A DNA stretch of 64,000 nt from Cohnella fermenti (lineage in GTDB: Bacteria > Bacillota > Bacilli > Paenibacillales > Paenibacillaceae). The stretch spans positions 1-64,000 of the forward strand of contig NZ_SSOB01000009.1 in the NCBI RefSeq assembly GCF_004801405.1, given 5' to 3'. Every line of letters begins with the position of its first letter. Within the stretch, counting starts at the first letter, position 1. Positions 7,711 through 17,338 of the stretch are shown here, one piece after another. A model generated the notes under the pieces. The model had not been told where the DNA came from and made no database searches. It saw nothing but the letters and a program-made list of their open reading frames with translations. The translations under genes were made by a program, and so were the position numbers.

Positions 7711-9780
7711 TTAGCGCGTGAACGCCGCAGGCACGCCGCCGTCGATCGTCAGCATGCAGCCCGTCGTCTTGGCCGACTTCGACGAAGCGAAGAAGGCGAC
7801 GCCTTCCGCGATGTCGCGCGGATAGATGTTGACGAGCAGCGTCGTGCGCTTGCGGTAGTGCTCTTCCAGTTGGTCCGGCTCGATGCCGTAAGCGGCCGCG
7901 CGCTCGTTGCGCCAGTTGCCGTTCCAGATCGCCGAGCCTTGCAGGATGGCGTCCGGAAGAATCGTGTTGACGCGGATGCCGAATTCGCCGCCTTCAGCCG
8001 CGATGCAGCGGGCCAGGTGAGCTTCCAGCGCCTTGACGGAGCTGTAGGCGGTCACGTTCTTGCCGGCATAGACGGTGTTCTTCGACGCGATGAACACCAT
8101 GTTGCCGCCGATCGCTTGCTGCTTCATCAGCTTGAACGCTTCGCGGGCCACGAGGAAGTAGCCCGTTCCGAGCACGTTCATGTTCAGGTTCCATTCCTTA
8201 AGCGACGTCTCGTCGAACGGGCTGGACGTCGCCAGGCCGGCGTTGTTGACGATGATGTCGATGCCGCCGTACACCAGAGCCGTCTGAGCGACGGCATCCA
8301 TGACCATCTCTTCGCTCGTTACGTCCATCTTGACCGCGATCGCGCGGTTCTCGCCGAACTTGGCGTTGATCTCGTCCGCGACCTTCTGCGCGCCTTCGAG
8401 GTTCAGGTCGGCCAGGACGACGTGAGCGCCTTCGGAGACGAGGCGGCGAGCCGTCTCGCTGCCGATGCCGCCCGCGCCGCCCGTGATGAACGCCACCTGG
8501 CGGGAGAATTCGGCTTCCGGCGGTGCGAGGGACAGCTTGTAAAGCTCAAGCGGCCAGTATTCGACGTTGTAGGACTCGTTCTCGCTGAGGGAGACGAAGT
8601 CGCCCAGCGCCGTTGCGCCGCGCATAACGGCGATCGCACGGTGATACAGCGCGCCGCTCACCTGCGAGTTCGCCCAGCTCTTGCCCGTGTTGATCATGCC
8701 GACGCCCGGAATGAGGATAACGCGCGGAGCGGCTTCGAACATGACGTCGCCTTCGTTCTTGTTGCGCTCGAAGTACGCTTGATATTGCTCCTTGTACGCC
8801 GCGATGCTCGTCTTCAGGATGTTCTTCAGGCCTTCGATGTCTTCCGCGTCCGGCGTCCAATCGACGAACAGCGGAACGACCTTCGTGTGAACGAGGTGAT
8901 CCGGGCAAGCCGCGCCGACTTGGGACAGCTTCGGCGAATTCTCGCCGCCGACGAAGGCCAGCACGTCGTCCTGGTCGTCGAAGCTGAGGATCATCTTCTT
9001 GGCGTCGCTGACCGCGCCGCGAACGGTCGGCATGACGGCAGCCGCAATCTTGCGGCGAATGTCGGCCGGCAGAGCCGCGTGGCGCACGCCGCCGAACAGC
9101 TTGTCTTCGCTCGCGCGGGCTTCGATGAACGCTTCCGCTTCGCTGATGATCTTGATCGTCTGCGCGTAAGCTTCCTCGCTCGTCTCGCCCCAGGTGACAA
9201 GGCCGTGCTTCTCCATCAGAACGAGCTCGGCCTTCGGGTTGCCCAGAACGCCTTCGGCGATCATCTTGGACAGCGTGAAGCCCGGACGGATATAAGGAAC
9301 CCATACGAAGCGGTCGCCGAAAATCTCCTTGGCCAGTTCCTTGCCATTATGAGCGCAGCACAGGCTGATGATCGAATCCGGGTGGGTGTGGTCGACATGC
9401 TTAAACGGAAGGAACGCGTGCAGCAGCGTCTCGATCGAAGCGCGCGGATGCTTGGTGTCGATCATGCAGTTCGCCAGGTACGCGACCATCTCTTCGTCCG
9501 GCATCTCGCTTCTCTCGAACAGCGGACGGATGTCGTCCATGCGCAGGCCTGTGAAGTTGCCGGCCTTCATCGACGCCAGGTCGGAGCCGCTGCCCTTAAC
9601 GTACATAACTTCAACGTCGCGGCCGCGGAAGTCCTTGACGACCGTCTTCGCGGACGTGTTGCCGCCGCCCCAGTTGCACACGCGGCGATCCGCGCCGATG
9701 ATGTTGGAACGGTAAACGAGCTGGTCGAGTCCGCTCTCGAATTGAGAAGCCTTCGAAGAATCCCACAAGCTTTGTACCAT
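7711..9780 (-). CDS. rhaEW: bifunctional rhamnulose-1-phosphate aldolase / lactaldehyde dehydrogenase
   Basis: A 689-residue fusion. Residues about 1-420 are a class II aldolase domain (zinc-site segment FKHVDHTHPDSII; LMEKHGLVTWG) that splits rhamnulose-1-phosphate into dihydroxyacetone phosphate and L-lactaldehyde. Residues about 425-689 are a short-chain dehydrogenase with the NAD motif TGGAGGIG, NNAGLA and the catalytic YSSVK, expected to oxidise lactaldehyde. This matches the known RhaEW fusion. It is the first gene of the rhamnose operon; GGAGG lies 8 bp before the ATG and a promoter candidate lies in the 108-bp gap upstream. Confidence 0.93.
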   Translation of the reverse strand: MVQSLWDSSKASQFESGLDQLVYRSNIIGADRRVCNWGGGNTSAKTVVKDFRGRDVEVMYVKGSGSDLASMKAGNFTGLRMDDIRPLFERSEMPDEEMVAYLANCMIDTKHPRASIETLLHAFLPFKHVDHTHPDSIISLCCAHNGKELAKEIFGDRFVWVPYIRPGFTLSKMIAEGVLGNPKAELVLMEKHGLVTWGETSEEAYAQTIKIISEAEAFIEARASEDKLFGGVRHAALPADIRRKIAAAVMPTVRGAVSDAKKMILSFDDQDDVLAFVGGENSPKLSQVGAACPDHLVHTKVVPLFVDWTPDAEDIEGLKNILKTSIAAYKEQYQAYFERNKNEGDVMFEAAPRVILIPGVGMINTGKSWANSQVSGALYHRAIAVMRGATALGDFVSLSENESYNVEYWPLELYKLSLAPPEAEFSRQVAFITGGAGGIGSETARRLVSEGAHVVLADLNLEGAQKVADEINAKFGENRAIAVKMDVTSEEMVMDAVAQTALVYGGIDIIVNNAGLATSSPFDETSLKEWNLNMNVLGTGYFLVAREAFKLMKQQAIGGNMVFIASKNTVYAGKNVTAYSSVKALEAHLARCIAAEGGEFGIRVNTILPDAILQGSAIWNGNWRNERAAAYGIEPDQLEEHYRKRTTLLVNIYPRDIAEGVAFFASSKSAKTTGCMLTIDGGVPAAFTR

Positions 9781-9834
9781 GTTTCGAACCTCCGGATTGT
9801 TGGTTTTATTTTTGTTTTTATGGCTATATTCCGG

Positions 9835-9890
9835 ATTATATCATCTTTGTTTTGTTTTGAATACGCAAAATCAAACAAAAACAAAAATTC
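9835..9890 (-). promoter_or_regulatory. candidate rhamnose-operon promoter and operator
   Basis: Read leftward, a perfect TATAAT occupies 9840-9835, about 55 bp before the rhaEW start. The -35 match (TATTCA at 17 bp) is poor, which suits a regulated promoter. Just upstream lie repeated TTTTGTTT / AAACAAAA blocks (9847-9885) in opposite orientations around GAATACGC, which could be the operator of the DeoR regulator. The segment overlaps the very end of the AAC(3)-like gene. Confidence 0.4.
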
Positions 9891-10704
9891 ATCCTTCCGA
9901 ACGTTTATGTTCAAACAACCAATCGCGGGCGTAATCCACACCTTCCCTCACATCGAAGAACCGCGACTCTGCTACCCCGATTTTCCCCTTGACGACGGTC
10001 CTCTCGCTCTCGAACGCGGCTCCGATCTCTTCGAACCGATCCGTATCGAAGTCGATCTCCCGATATTCTCGCCACTCCCGCTTCCCATCCGCAAGCACCG
10101 GCGCGCCTTCGATCGTCTCCGGCGCATTCGGCACCCGATTCTCCGCCAGATGGAACGAGGTGTTGCTGTCGTAGCCGACTCCGATCAGCAGCGCCTTCGC
10201 GCCTAGGTCATACAGCCTTGCAAGCGGGGAGCATTCTCCGAGCGCATAGCTCAGAGAGTGGTCCATCGTAATCGTCTGCGCATGCTTGCCCCGCGCCGCG
10301 AATGAGAGCGCCGGATGGTCGCTGCGCAGCGTTCCCGGCCACGTCCGGAAGCATTCGGGAATCGCCCCCATGCCCCGCGTCGGCGTCACCCTCGGATCGA
10401 AGACCGGCATCGAGGCCCTGATCCCTTCCCACCAGCTCTCCGGCACGGGCGGAAGCTGCCACTTCGACGGCTCGGAATAATCGCCCGAATGGGTCGGCAT
10501 GACAAGCGTCCCCTCGTCCGTCAACACGTCCAGCAGCGCCTGCACGACCGCGACAGGCCCGCCGCATACCCAGCCGATCCGGCTCAGTGAGGAGTGGACG
10601 ATGACCGTCTGCCCTGCCCGAAGTCCCAGCCTTCGCAGATCGTCCGCCAACGTCTCCACCGTTACCAGCTTGTTGCTCCTTAGTATCGCCTGCTGCTCGA
10701 ACAT
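9889..10704 (-). CDS. aminoglycoside N(3)-acetyltransferase-like protein
   Basis: A 271-residue protein of the antibiotic N-acetyltransferase (AAC(3)/YokD) fold. Family landmarks are VIVHSSLSRIGWVCGG near residue 33, GTLVMPTHSGDYSEP, TRGMGAIPECFRTWPG, HPALSFAARG and GYDSNTSFHLAE. The family acetylates aminoglycosides or unknown amines with acetyl-CoA; a chromosomal copy in a small housekeeping-like cluster need not give resistance. The ATG used has GGAGGAG 7 bp upstream; an in-frame start 15 codons earlier lies in the preceding gene and lacks a site. Third gene of a cluster with a cyclase and a DinB protein. Confidence 0.8.
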   Translation of the reverse strand: MFEQQAILRSNKLVTVETLADDLRRLGLRAGQTVIVHSSLSRIGWVCGGPVAVVQALLDVLTDEGTLVMPTHSGDYSEPSKWQLPPVPESWWEGIRASMPVFDPRVTPTRGMGAIPECFRTWPGTLRSDHPALSFAARGKHAQTITMDHSLSYALGECSPLARLYDLGAKALLIGVGYDSNTSFHLAENRVPNAPETIEGAPVLADGKREWREYREIDFDTDRFEEIGAAFESERTVVKGKIGVAESRFFDVREGVDYARDWLFEHKRSEG

Positions 10705-10718
10705 GCTTGCTCCTCCAA

Positions 10719-11297
10719 TCAACAGTCGGCCTCCGGCCCCGTCTCGCACCCATTCTCGCCCTCGCCCTCCTCCTCATCTTCGTCCAGAACGGCGACCGCC
10801 CGCACGGGCGACCCGTCCCCTCCTTCGATGCGCAGAGGGAAGCCGAAGAATTGGAAGCTCTTGTTCCGCGGAAGCCGCTCCAGCCCCCACAGATCCGTGT
10901 ACGTTACAATGCCCTCCGCGAGCAATGCCCGCTCAAGCGGCTCCGACAGCTCTCCCCCGACGAACCTCGGGCGGTGTCGAATCAGCTTCTCAAGCAGCTC
11001 CAGCCCCGCCGGCAACGCGAAGAACAGGCCGATTCCGACCGGCCAAGCTCCTTCGGGCTCGACGAGGCGCGACACCCCGCAGAAGCGCTCGACAGGAAGC
11101 TCGTCCAGAGTGGCGGCCCCTTCGTGCATATGAGAAGGAGCATCCACATGGGTGCCGCTGTGGCTTCCCATGGAGAGGCTCCGAACTTCCCAGCTATTCC
11201 GTTCGTAAGTATGAACGACGCGCACCTCTACCGGCGGATCGCCCGGATACACCGGCATTCCGTCCCGCAACGGTGCGCTCAGATCGATAAATCTCAT
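10719..11297 (-). CDS. cyclase / kynurenine formamidase-like metal hydrolase
   Basis: A 192-residue protein of the cyclase family (PF04199 type, which includes KynB). It carries the signature metal-binding motif HSGTHVDAPSHMH near residue 46 and the typical N-terminus IDLSAPLRDGMPVYPGDPP. The C-terminal 25 residues are acidic (DEDEEEGEGEN) and not part of the fold. Substrate is unknown: no tryptophan-degradation gene is nearby. It follows the DinB gene by 22 bp and precedes the AAC(3)-like gene by 14 bp, which suggests co-transcription. Confidence 0.82.
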   Translation of the reverse strand: MRFIDLSAPLRDGMPVYPGDPPVEVRVVHTYERNSWEVRSLSMGSHSGTHVDAPSHMHEGAATLDELPVERFCGVSRLVEPEGAWPVGIGLFFALPAGLELLEKLIRHRPRFVGGELSEPLERALLAEGIVTYTDLWGLERLPRNKSFQFFGFPLRIEGGDGSPVRAVAVLDEDEEEGEGENGCETGPEADC

Positions 11298-11319
11298 GAG
11301 CTCGTTCCTCTCCGCAGAC

Positions 11320-11811
11320 TTATTCGAACGATCTCTTCGCGGGCCACGACTTTTGCATTTTCCTCAGTTGAATGATCTGTCCGGTGTGATACGCATCGTG
11401 CAAAATCAAACTGTTCACCCAGAGCCCGATCGGCGTGGTCGGAATTCGGCGTTCGAAATCCTTCTTGTCCATGTCCTCCAGCAGCGCCCGGATCGCCTGA
11501 TGAACCGTGTCCAGCCTCTGCAACGCCTCCTGCCAAGCCGCCTCGTCCTGCACGGGAACGCCGAACGTGTCGTCGTTGCTGATCCCTTCGGGGTACTCGG
11601 ACTCCTCGCCCGTCAGCCGGAGATAGAGCCTCATCTTGTAGAAGATCAAATGCTGCACCGTCTCCCAGATCGTGTTCACGCGCGCGGTGCGCGGCTTCCA
11701 GGCCGCCTGCTCCCAGGTCAGCCCGTTTAAGGCATCCTTCAGCGGCGGATACCAGTCCTCCCTGTCGTAGCAGCTATCCCATCCGTGAAGCAGCAGTTCC
11801 ATCTTGTTCAT
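11320..11811 (-). CDS. DinB-family protein
   Basis: A 163-residue four-helix protein of the DinB/YfiT-like superfamily. It has the spaced histidines expected for the metal site (TVQHLIFYKMRL near residue 50, TVHQAIRALL, LILHDAYHTGQIIQLRK near 135). Members include thiol S-transferases and many proteins of unknown function. It is the first gene of a probable three-gene unit. The start chosen (MNKMELLL) has GGAGAGGGG upstream; an in-frame start 18 codons upstream precedes that site and is unlikely. Confidence 0.8.
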   Translation of the reverse strand: MNKMELLLHGWDSCYDREDWYPPLKDALNGLTWEQAAWKPRTARVNTIWETVQHLIFYKMRLYLRLTGEESEYPEGISNDDTFGVPVQDEAAWQEALQRLDTVHQAIRALLEDMDKKDFERRIPTTPIGLWVNSLILHDAYHTGQIIQLRKMQKSWPAKRSFE

Positions 11812-11928
11812 GAACGGTTCCCCTCTCCTTCGATCGGTACTGTGCGGCTCAGCTCTCGCTGCCATTCCAATTATACCCTTTTCGCCGGCGGTTTCGCACC
11901 CCTCATCTTCTTGCTCGCGTATTGCCCG

Positions 11929-11958
11929 TTGAGCTCTTGTGCCGACTCCGCTTATAAT
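11929..11958 (+). promoter_or_regulatory. candidate promoter of the ABC-F gene
   Basis: TTGAGC and TATAAT are separated by 18 bp, ending 60 bp before the ABC-F start codon. It is a good match to a housekeeping sigma factor promoter. Confidence 0.55.
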
Positions 11959-12018
11959 GTAGCGTTAGAGAGCGATAATTCGCCAACAATTCACTGAGGG
12001 AAAAGGTGTCATCATTCC

Positions 12019-13575
12019 ATGAGCATACTGACGGTAACAAACTTAAGCCACGGCTTCGGCGATCGCGCCATCTTCAACGATGTCAGCTTCCGGCTTCTCA
12101 AGGGCGAGCATGTCGGACTCGTCGGCGCCAACGGCGAAGGCAAATCCACCTTCATGAACATCGTCATGGGCAAGCTCGAGCCCGACGCCGGCAAGATCGA
12201 ATGGTCCAAGAAGGTTCGGGTCGGCTACCTCGACCAGCATTCCGTGCTGGAGAAGGGAATGACGATCCGCGACGTGCTTAGGGGCGCGTTCCGATACTTG
12301 ATGGACGCGGAAGCCGAGATGAACGCGATGTACGACAAAATGGGTTCGGCCGACCCGGACGAGCTGGAACGGCTGCTCGAGGAAGTCGGCACGATTCAGG
12401 ATCTGCTGAACAGCAACGACTTCTACCTGATCGACGCGAAGGTCGAGGAAGTGGCGCGCGGGCTCGGGCTCGGCGACATCGGACTCGAACGCGACGTGAA
12501 CGATCTGAGCGGAGGCCAGCGGACGAAGGTGCTCCTGGCGAAGCTGCTGCTCGAGAAGCCGGACATCCTGCTGCTCGACGAGCCGACGAACTACCTCGAC
12601 GAGGTTCATATCGAATGGCTGAAGCGTTACCTGCAGGAGTACGAGAACGCGTTTATTCTGATCTCCCACGACATTCCGTTCCTGAACAGCGTCGTCAACC
12701 TGATCTACCACATGTTCAACCAGGAGCTGAACCGCTACGTCGGCGATTACGACAACTTCGTTCAACTGCACGAAGCGAAGCAGTCCCAGCTCGAATCCGC
12801 CTACAAGCGGCAGCAGCAGGAGATTGCGGATCTGAAGGACTTCGTCGCGCGGAACAAGGCCCGCGTCTCGACCCGCAACATGGCGATGTCCCGCCAGAAG
12901 AAGCTCGACAGCATGGACGTCATCGAGCTGGCCAGGGAGAAGCCGAAGCCGGAATTCAACTTCAAGGACGGCCGGACGCCGAGCCGCCTTATCTTCGAGA
13001 CGAAGCAGCTTGTGATCGGCTACGACGAGCCGCTCTCCCGCCCGCTGGACCTGAAGATGGAACGCGGCCAGAAGATCGCCCTCGTCGGCGCGAACGGCAT
13101 CGGGAAGACGACGCTGCTCAGAAGCATTCTCGGCCTTATCCCGGCGCTGTCCGGCTCCGTCGAGCGCGGCGACAATCAGCTTATCGGCTACTTCGAGCAA
13201 GAAGCCAAGGAAAGCCAGGAGCTGACGTGCATCGAGTCGCTCTGGAACGAGTTCCCTTCGTACAGCCAGTTCGAGGTGCGCGCCGCCCTCGCCAAGTGCG
13301 GCTTGACGACGAAGCATATCGAGAGCCGCATCTCCGTCCTGAGCGGCGGCGAGAAGGCGAAGGTCCGGCTGTGCAAGCTGATCAACCGCGAATCGAACAT
13401 CCTTGTGCTCGACGAACCGACGAACCACCTGGACGTCGACGCGAAGGACGAGCTGAAGCGCGCGCTGAAGGCGTACAAGGGAAGCGTCCTGCTCATCAGC
13501 CACGAACCGGAGTTCTACCGCGACGTCGCAACCGAGGTATGGAACTGCGAGTCGTGGACAACGAAGGTGTTCTAA
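12019..13575 (+). CDS. yfmM: ABC-F ATPase, YfmM type
   Basis: A 518-residue soluble protein with two ABC ATPase domains and no membrane segments, the ABC-F layout of ribosome-acting translation factors. Walker A motifs are GANGEGKST (near residue 36) and GANGIGKTT (near 355); signatures are LSGGQRTK and LSGGEKAK; both Walker B motifs keep the catalytic glutamate (LLLDEPTNYLD, LVLDEPTNHLD). A charged linker lies around residues 245-310. The size and the C-terminus WNCESWTTKVF match Bacillus YfmM as I recall it. A role in relieving stalled ribosomes is likely from the family; resistance is not implied. Confidence 0.88.
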   Translation: MSILTVTNLSHGFGDRAIFNDVSFRLLKGEHVGLVGANGEGKSTFMNIVMGKLEPDAGKIEWSKKVRVGYLDQHSVLEKGMTIRDVLRGAFRYLMDAEAEMNAMYDKMGSADPDELERLLEEVGTIQDLLNSNDFYLIDAKVEEVARGLGLGDIGLERDVNDLSGGQRTKVLLAKLLLEKPDILLLDEPTNYLDEVHIEWLKRYLQEYENAFILISHDIPFLNSVVNLIYHMFNQELNRYVGDYDNFVQLHEAKQSQLESAYKRQQQEIADLKDFVARNKARVSTRNMAMSRQKKLDSMDVIELAREKPKPEFNFKDGRTPSRLIFETKQLVIGYDEPLSRPLDLKMERGQKIALVGANGIGKTTLLRSILGLIPALSGSVERGDNQLIGYFEQEAKESQELTCIESLWNEFPSYSQFEVRAALAKCGLTTKHIESRISVLSGGEKAKVRLCKLINRESNILVLDEPTNHLDVDAKDELKRALKAYKGSVLLISHEPEFYRDVATEVWNCESWTTKVF

Positions 13576-13577
13576 TG

Positions 13578-13619
13578 TGGAGGAGCCGTCCGGAAGTCAT
13601 TGACTTCGGAACGGCTCCT
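13578..13619. terminator. strong hairpin between convergent genes
   Basis: GAGGAGCCGTCCGGAAGTC and its near-perfect inverted copy flank a 3-nt loop right after the ABC-F stop codon. There is no long T-run on the plus side, but the position between convergent genes suggests transcription termination. Confidence 0.6.
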
Positions 13620-13650
13620 CTCTCGTTCTCCGGCGCCCTCTCCGCAGCCG

Positions 13651-14436
13651 TCAGAAGCCGGTCCGCGGCGTCTCTCGCAGGCGGGCGAGCGCCCTGCCCA
13701 TCTTCTCCAGGTAATCCGGCTCGCCGCCTGAGCACAGGAAGCGGACTTGTCCGCCTTCGCAGCCGGGCGGGATGCCCAGCCGGTGCACCAGCGCGGCCAG
13801 ACGCCTCACCGTCCCGGCATTGCCGTCGACGATGCCGATGTGCGGCGGCAGCACCTCGCGCAAGAGCTCGGCATAATAAACATAATGCGTGCACCCAAGC
13901 ACAACGATGCCGTATCGGTCCAGATCGTAGTTCGCCAGCTTGGCGCGGAAATACGCCCGGATCACATCCCGATCGAATTGCAAAGCCTCGCCGTACTCGA
14001 CGAGCTCCGGCAGCGGCAGCGAATCGACGATGCCGACCTCGTCCACGCGGGACACGAGCGCGTAATACTTGGGCTGCTGCAGCGTCAGTTGCGTCGCGAA
14101 TACAAGAACCCGCTTGCCGGTCGCCCGGTTCATCTCGACAGCCGGCTTGACGGCCGGCTCCATCCCGACAATCGGGAACGAATAGCGGGCCCGAAGCTCA
14201 TCCACGGCGATGCTGGTGGCCGTATTGCATGCAACCACCAGCGCGTCGATTCCCGTCTGCACCATCGTATCCACAACCTCCAGCACGCAATGGCGCACCT
14301 CTTCGGCGGACTTGGGCCCATAAGGCACATGCAAGGTATCCGCCATATATACATAATTCTCGGTCGGCATTCGCCGAAGCGCTTCGGCCAGCACGGTCAA
14401 GCCGCCGAGCCCCGAGTCCATCACACCGATCGTCAC
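13651..14436 (-). CDS. murI: glutamate racemase
   Basis: Makes D-glutamate for peptidoglycan by cofactor-independent racemisation. The 261-residue protein has both catalytic cysteine motifs, VVACNTATS near residue 70 and LGCTHYVYY near 182, and the N-terminal MDSGLGGLT with its conserved aspartate and serine. The start is GTG with AAGGAT 9 bp upstream. It is a single-gene minus-strand unit convergent with the ABC-F gene and divergent from catalase. Confidence 0.95.
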   Translation of the reverse strand: MTIGVMDSGLGGLTVLAEALRRMPTENYVYMADTLHVPYGPKSAEEVRHCVLEVVDTMVQTGIDALVVACNTATSIAVDELRARYSFPIVGMEPAVKPAVEMNRATGKRVLVFATQLTLQQPKYYALVSRVDEVGIVDSLPLPELVEYGEALQFDRDVIRAYFRAKLANYDLDRYGIVVLGCTHYVYYAELLREVLPPHIGIVDGNAGTVRRLAALVHRLGIPPGCEGGQVRFLCSGGEPDYLEKMGRALARLRETPRTGF

Positions 14437-14741
14437 TGTTATCGAATCCTTATATTAGGTTATTGGGGTGGGACATCCTTAGCATACTGCGACAACGTCC
14501 CTGCGGCAATACCCATTCACGACGAATTTATTGTCCCTGCCTGGTCATTGCGAACGACTCCGCCCGCCTCGCGCCTCGCCCGCCAGGTGCTATCCCGCGT
14601 CCCTCCCTCCCCGTTGTTCTCCTGCCTGCTTTCTCTCCGCTCTTAATTCTCGTTTCCATTCTCGCATAGCCTTTTCCAATTCAGGAAATTCTACCGCAAG
14701 CGACATTGCGCACAATGATGCAGAATCAGGGGGATCGAGAC
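14437..14741. other. murI-catalase divergent intergenic region
   Basis: No gene is visible. The region must hold the promoters of murI (leftward) and catalase (rightward). I looked for a PerR-type dyad (TTATAATnATTATAA) that would explain peroxide control of catalase and did not find one. Confidence 0.4.
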
Positions 14742-16358
14742 ATGGAACCGACCAATCGCAACAACACCGATGGCGGCGACGACGGAACGCTGACGAATCG
14801 GCAAGGCCATCCGATCACGAACAACCAGAACATCCGCACGATCAGCAACCGGGGCCCCGCGACGCTCGAGAATTACGACTTCATTGAGAAAATCAGCCAC
14901 TTCGACCGGGAGAAGGTGCCGGAGCGGATCGTCCATGCCCGGGGCGCCGGCGCTCACGGGACCTTCGAGGCGTACGGAACGGTGGGCGGCGAACCGGTGT
15001 CGAAGTATACCCGCGCCAAGCTGTTCCAGCAGCAGGGCAAGATGACACCCGTCTTCGTCCGCTTCTCGACCGTCGTGCACGGCCTGCATTCGCCCGAGAC
15101 CGTCCGCGACCCGCGAGGCTTCGCCGTCAAATTCTATACCGAGGACGGCAACTGGGATCTCGTCGGCAACAACCTGAAGATTTTCTTTATTCGGGATGCG
15201 ATGAAGTTCCCCGACATGATCCACGCGTTCCGGCCGGACCCGGTGACGAACATCCAGGACGCGCGGCGGTTCTTCGACTTCTGCGCCCATTCGCCGGAAT
15301 CGTTCCATATGGTCACGTTCGTCTATTCGCCTTGGGGAATTCCGGCCAACTACCGCATGATGCAGGGCTCGGGCGTGAACACGTACAAGTGGGTCAACGA
15401 CGACGGCGAGGCCGTGCTTGTGAAGTACCATTGGGAGCCGAAGCAAGGGATCAAGAACCTGACCTCGGCGGAGGCGGAAGCGATCCAGGGGAAAAACTTC
15501 AGCCACGCCACGCAAGACCTGTACGAGGCGATCGAACGCGGCGATTACCCGGAGTGGGAGCTTCTGGTGCAACTGATGCCGGACGGCGCCAACCCGGAGC
15601 TCGACTTCGACCCGCTCGACGACACGAAGCTGTGGCCGGAGGACAAGTTCCCGTGGAGGGCGGTCGGTCGGATGGTCCTGAACAAGAACCCGGACAACTT
15701 CTTTAACGAAGTGGAGCAGGTCGCCTTCGGGACCGGCGTGCTCGTCGACGGACTCGACTTCTCGGACGACAAAATGCTGCAAGGGCGCACATTCTCCTAC
15801 TCCGATACCCAGCGTTACCGCGTCGGAGCCAACTACCTGCAGTTGCCGGTCAACGCGGCGAAGAAGCGGGTCGCGACCAACCAGGAGGGCGGCCAGCTTC
15901 GCTACTTCAACGACAAGGCGCCGGGCCAGAATCTTCACATCAACTACGAGCCGTCCAGCATGGGAGGGCTCGAGGAGGCGAAGCAGGCCGGCACCGAATA
16001 TACGCCGCACGTCGAAGGCAATCTCGTCCGCGAGTCGATCGATCGCCAGAGCAACACGAAGCAGGCCGGCGAGACGTACCGCGGCTTCGAGGCCTGGGAG
16101 AGAGACGAGCTGCTCGGCAATCTCGTGAACGATCTCTCCATCTGCCCGAAGGACATCCAGGACAAGATGATCGCCCTCGCGGAGCAAGCGGACGAGGAGT
16201 ACGGCAAGCGGCTGCGCGAAGGCCTGACCCGCCACGGCGTGCCGGTCGGCTCGCGCACCCGCGTCCGCGGCATGGAGATGCACCCGCTCGCCGCGAAGCA
16301 CGCGCAGGAAGCCGTTGAAGAAGCGATAGACAAAGGACACGATCAAGAGCCTTATTGA
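14742..16358 (+). CDS. monofunctional haem catalase
   Basis: Breaks hydrogen peroxide into water and oxygen. The 538-residue protein is of small/medium-subunit catalase size. Visible are the distal histidine in [13 protein letters not shown] (near residue 64), the distal asparagine in [11 protein letters not shown] (near 137), and the haem-ligand region [14 protein letters not shown] (near 346) with the proximal tyrosine. It lacks the C-terminal flavodoxin-like domain of large catalases. The chosen ATG has GGGGGA 8 bp upstream; an ATG 12 codons earlier has none. It resembles KatA/KatX-type Bacillus catalases, but which paralogue cannot be said. Confidence 0.93.
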   Translation: MEPTNRNNTDGGDDGTLTNRQGHPITNNQNIRTISNRGPATLENYDFIEKISHFDREKVPERIVHARGAGAHGTFEAYGTVGGEPVSKYTRAKLFQQQGKMTPVFVRFSTVVHGLHSPETVRDPRGFAVKFYTEDGNWDLVGNNLKIFFIRDAMKFPDMIHAFRPDPVTNIQDARRFFDFCAHSPESFHMVTFVYSPWGIPANYRMMQGSGVNTYKWVNDDGEAVLVKYHWEPKQGIKNLTSAEAEAIQGKNFSHATQDLYEAIERGDYPEWELLVQLMPDGANPELDFDPLDDTKLWPEDKFPWRAVGRMVLNKNPDNFFNEVEQVAFGTGVLVDGLDFSDDKMLQGRTFSYSDTQRYRVGANYLQLPVNAAKKRVATNQEGGQLRYFNDKAPGQNLHINYEPSSMGGLEEAKQAGTEYTPHVEGNLVRESIDRQSNTKQAGETYRGFEAWERDELLGNLVNDLSICPKDIQDKMIALAEQADEEYGKRLREGLTRHGVPVGSRTRVRGMEMHPLAAKHAQEAVEEAIDKGHDQEPY

Positions 16359-16478
16359 GACGAAAAGCCGTCGCATTGAGAAGAATGGCCGCCATATTGA
16401 CCTCAGGATTCGGCCTGGATTTCCGAACCGGACGCCCGGTTGAGGGCAGACTGCCCCGACAGGAAGCGGCGGAGGAGG

Positions 16479-16615
16479 ATGGACGGCGGGGGATGATTCG
16501 ATGGCGGGGCGCGGGGGATGGACGGCGGGGGATAATTCGATGGCAGGGCGCGGGGGATGGACGGCGGGGGATGATTCGATGGCGGGGCGCGGGGTATGGA
16601 CGGCGGGGGATGATT
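16479..16615. repeat. G-rich 39-bp tandem repeats
   Basis: Three full 39-bp units (from 16479, 16518 and 16557) and one partial unit (16596) each start ATGGACGGCGGGGGATGATT. They differ by only one or two bases. Multiple runs of three to six G per unit give G-quadruplex potential on the plus strand. Confidence 0.85.
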
Positions 16616-16898
16616 CAACGGTAGGGTGGCGAACGGTTGGGTCTTGGTCTTGGAGTTAGTTCGAGGACTGGGACGATACGCGGGGATGCGGATGATTTGG
16701 TGGGTGGTTCGGAATTGGTTTAATGGCGGATGCGGATGGTTAGGGGACAAGCTTGAAGTTGGTTTAATGGCGGGGACGCGGTGGTTTGGTGGTTGACACG
16801 AAATGGACAGCAGCAGCGCGTACTGCGAGACCGTCAGGGAAGCTCGCCCTGATGGTTCCCCGCCATACTATTCGCACCCTGGTCCTCCGCCTTTTGCG

Positions 16899-17078
16899 AT
16901 TTTATGCGGTTTTTCACATTCGCTGGCTTGAATTAGCGGGAATCGCGGCGTTTTATGTGATTTTTAGCATACATACAGAAAATCGAGGAGGAATTTCCTC
17001 CATTTATGCTATTTTTCACATAAAATCGCCCAATCTGCCCCTTATCGCGCTGCACGAATGTGAAATTTCACATAAATT
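16899..17078. repeat. four-palindrome array, family A, copy 2
   Basis: Central T-runs (or the equivalent AATTT) lie at 16910, 16961, 17012 and 17064, so the spacings are 51, 51 and 52 bp. Unit 4 contains the perfect 16-bp palindrome ATGTGAAATTTCACAT (17058-17073). An extra perfect 7-1-7 dyad, GGAGGAA-T-TTCCTCC, lies midway between units 2 and 3. Bases 16938-17029 are identical to 17378-17469. Confidence 0.85.
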
Positions 17079-17338
17079 CCTGGCATTGGCGGTATCGGCG
17101 GCATTGGCAGCTTCACCGACTTCATCGGAGGCACGCCGCCACCTCTTTCTCTGCCCCCCTCACTGCCCCTCGCTCAATCCTCTCTCCCTCGTACTCCCTC
17201 CCTTCCCCCCATCTCTCACATTCCGTCGCGCTCCCTCATACTCCATCATTCTCCCTCACACGCGCTCATTCTCTCTCAATCTTCCCCACCTTCATCCGCC
17301 GCCACACGATTCGCGCCTTTGGTCCGGCGGCTTTTGCA

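Noticed and set aside
9889-10704. Acquired aminoglycoside resistance gene
   Set aside because: No mobile element is near, composition matches the neighbours, and the gene sits in an operon with unrelated chromosomal enzymes; the AAC(3) fold alone does not show resistance.
14437-14741. PerR box controlling catalase
   Set aside because: I searched for the TTATAATnATTATAA-type dyad and found no convincing match.
16355-16750. Repeat proteins encoded by the 39-bp array on either strand
   Set aside because: No ribosome binding site, no conserved domain, and the frames exist only because the repeat period is a multiple of three.
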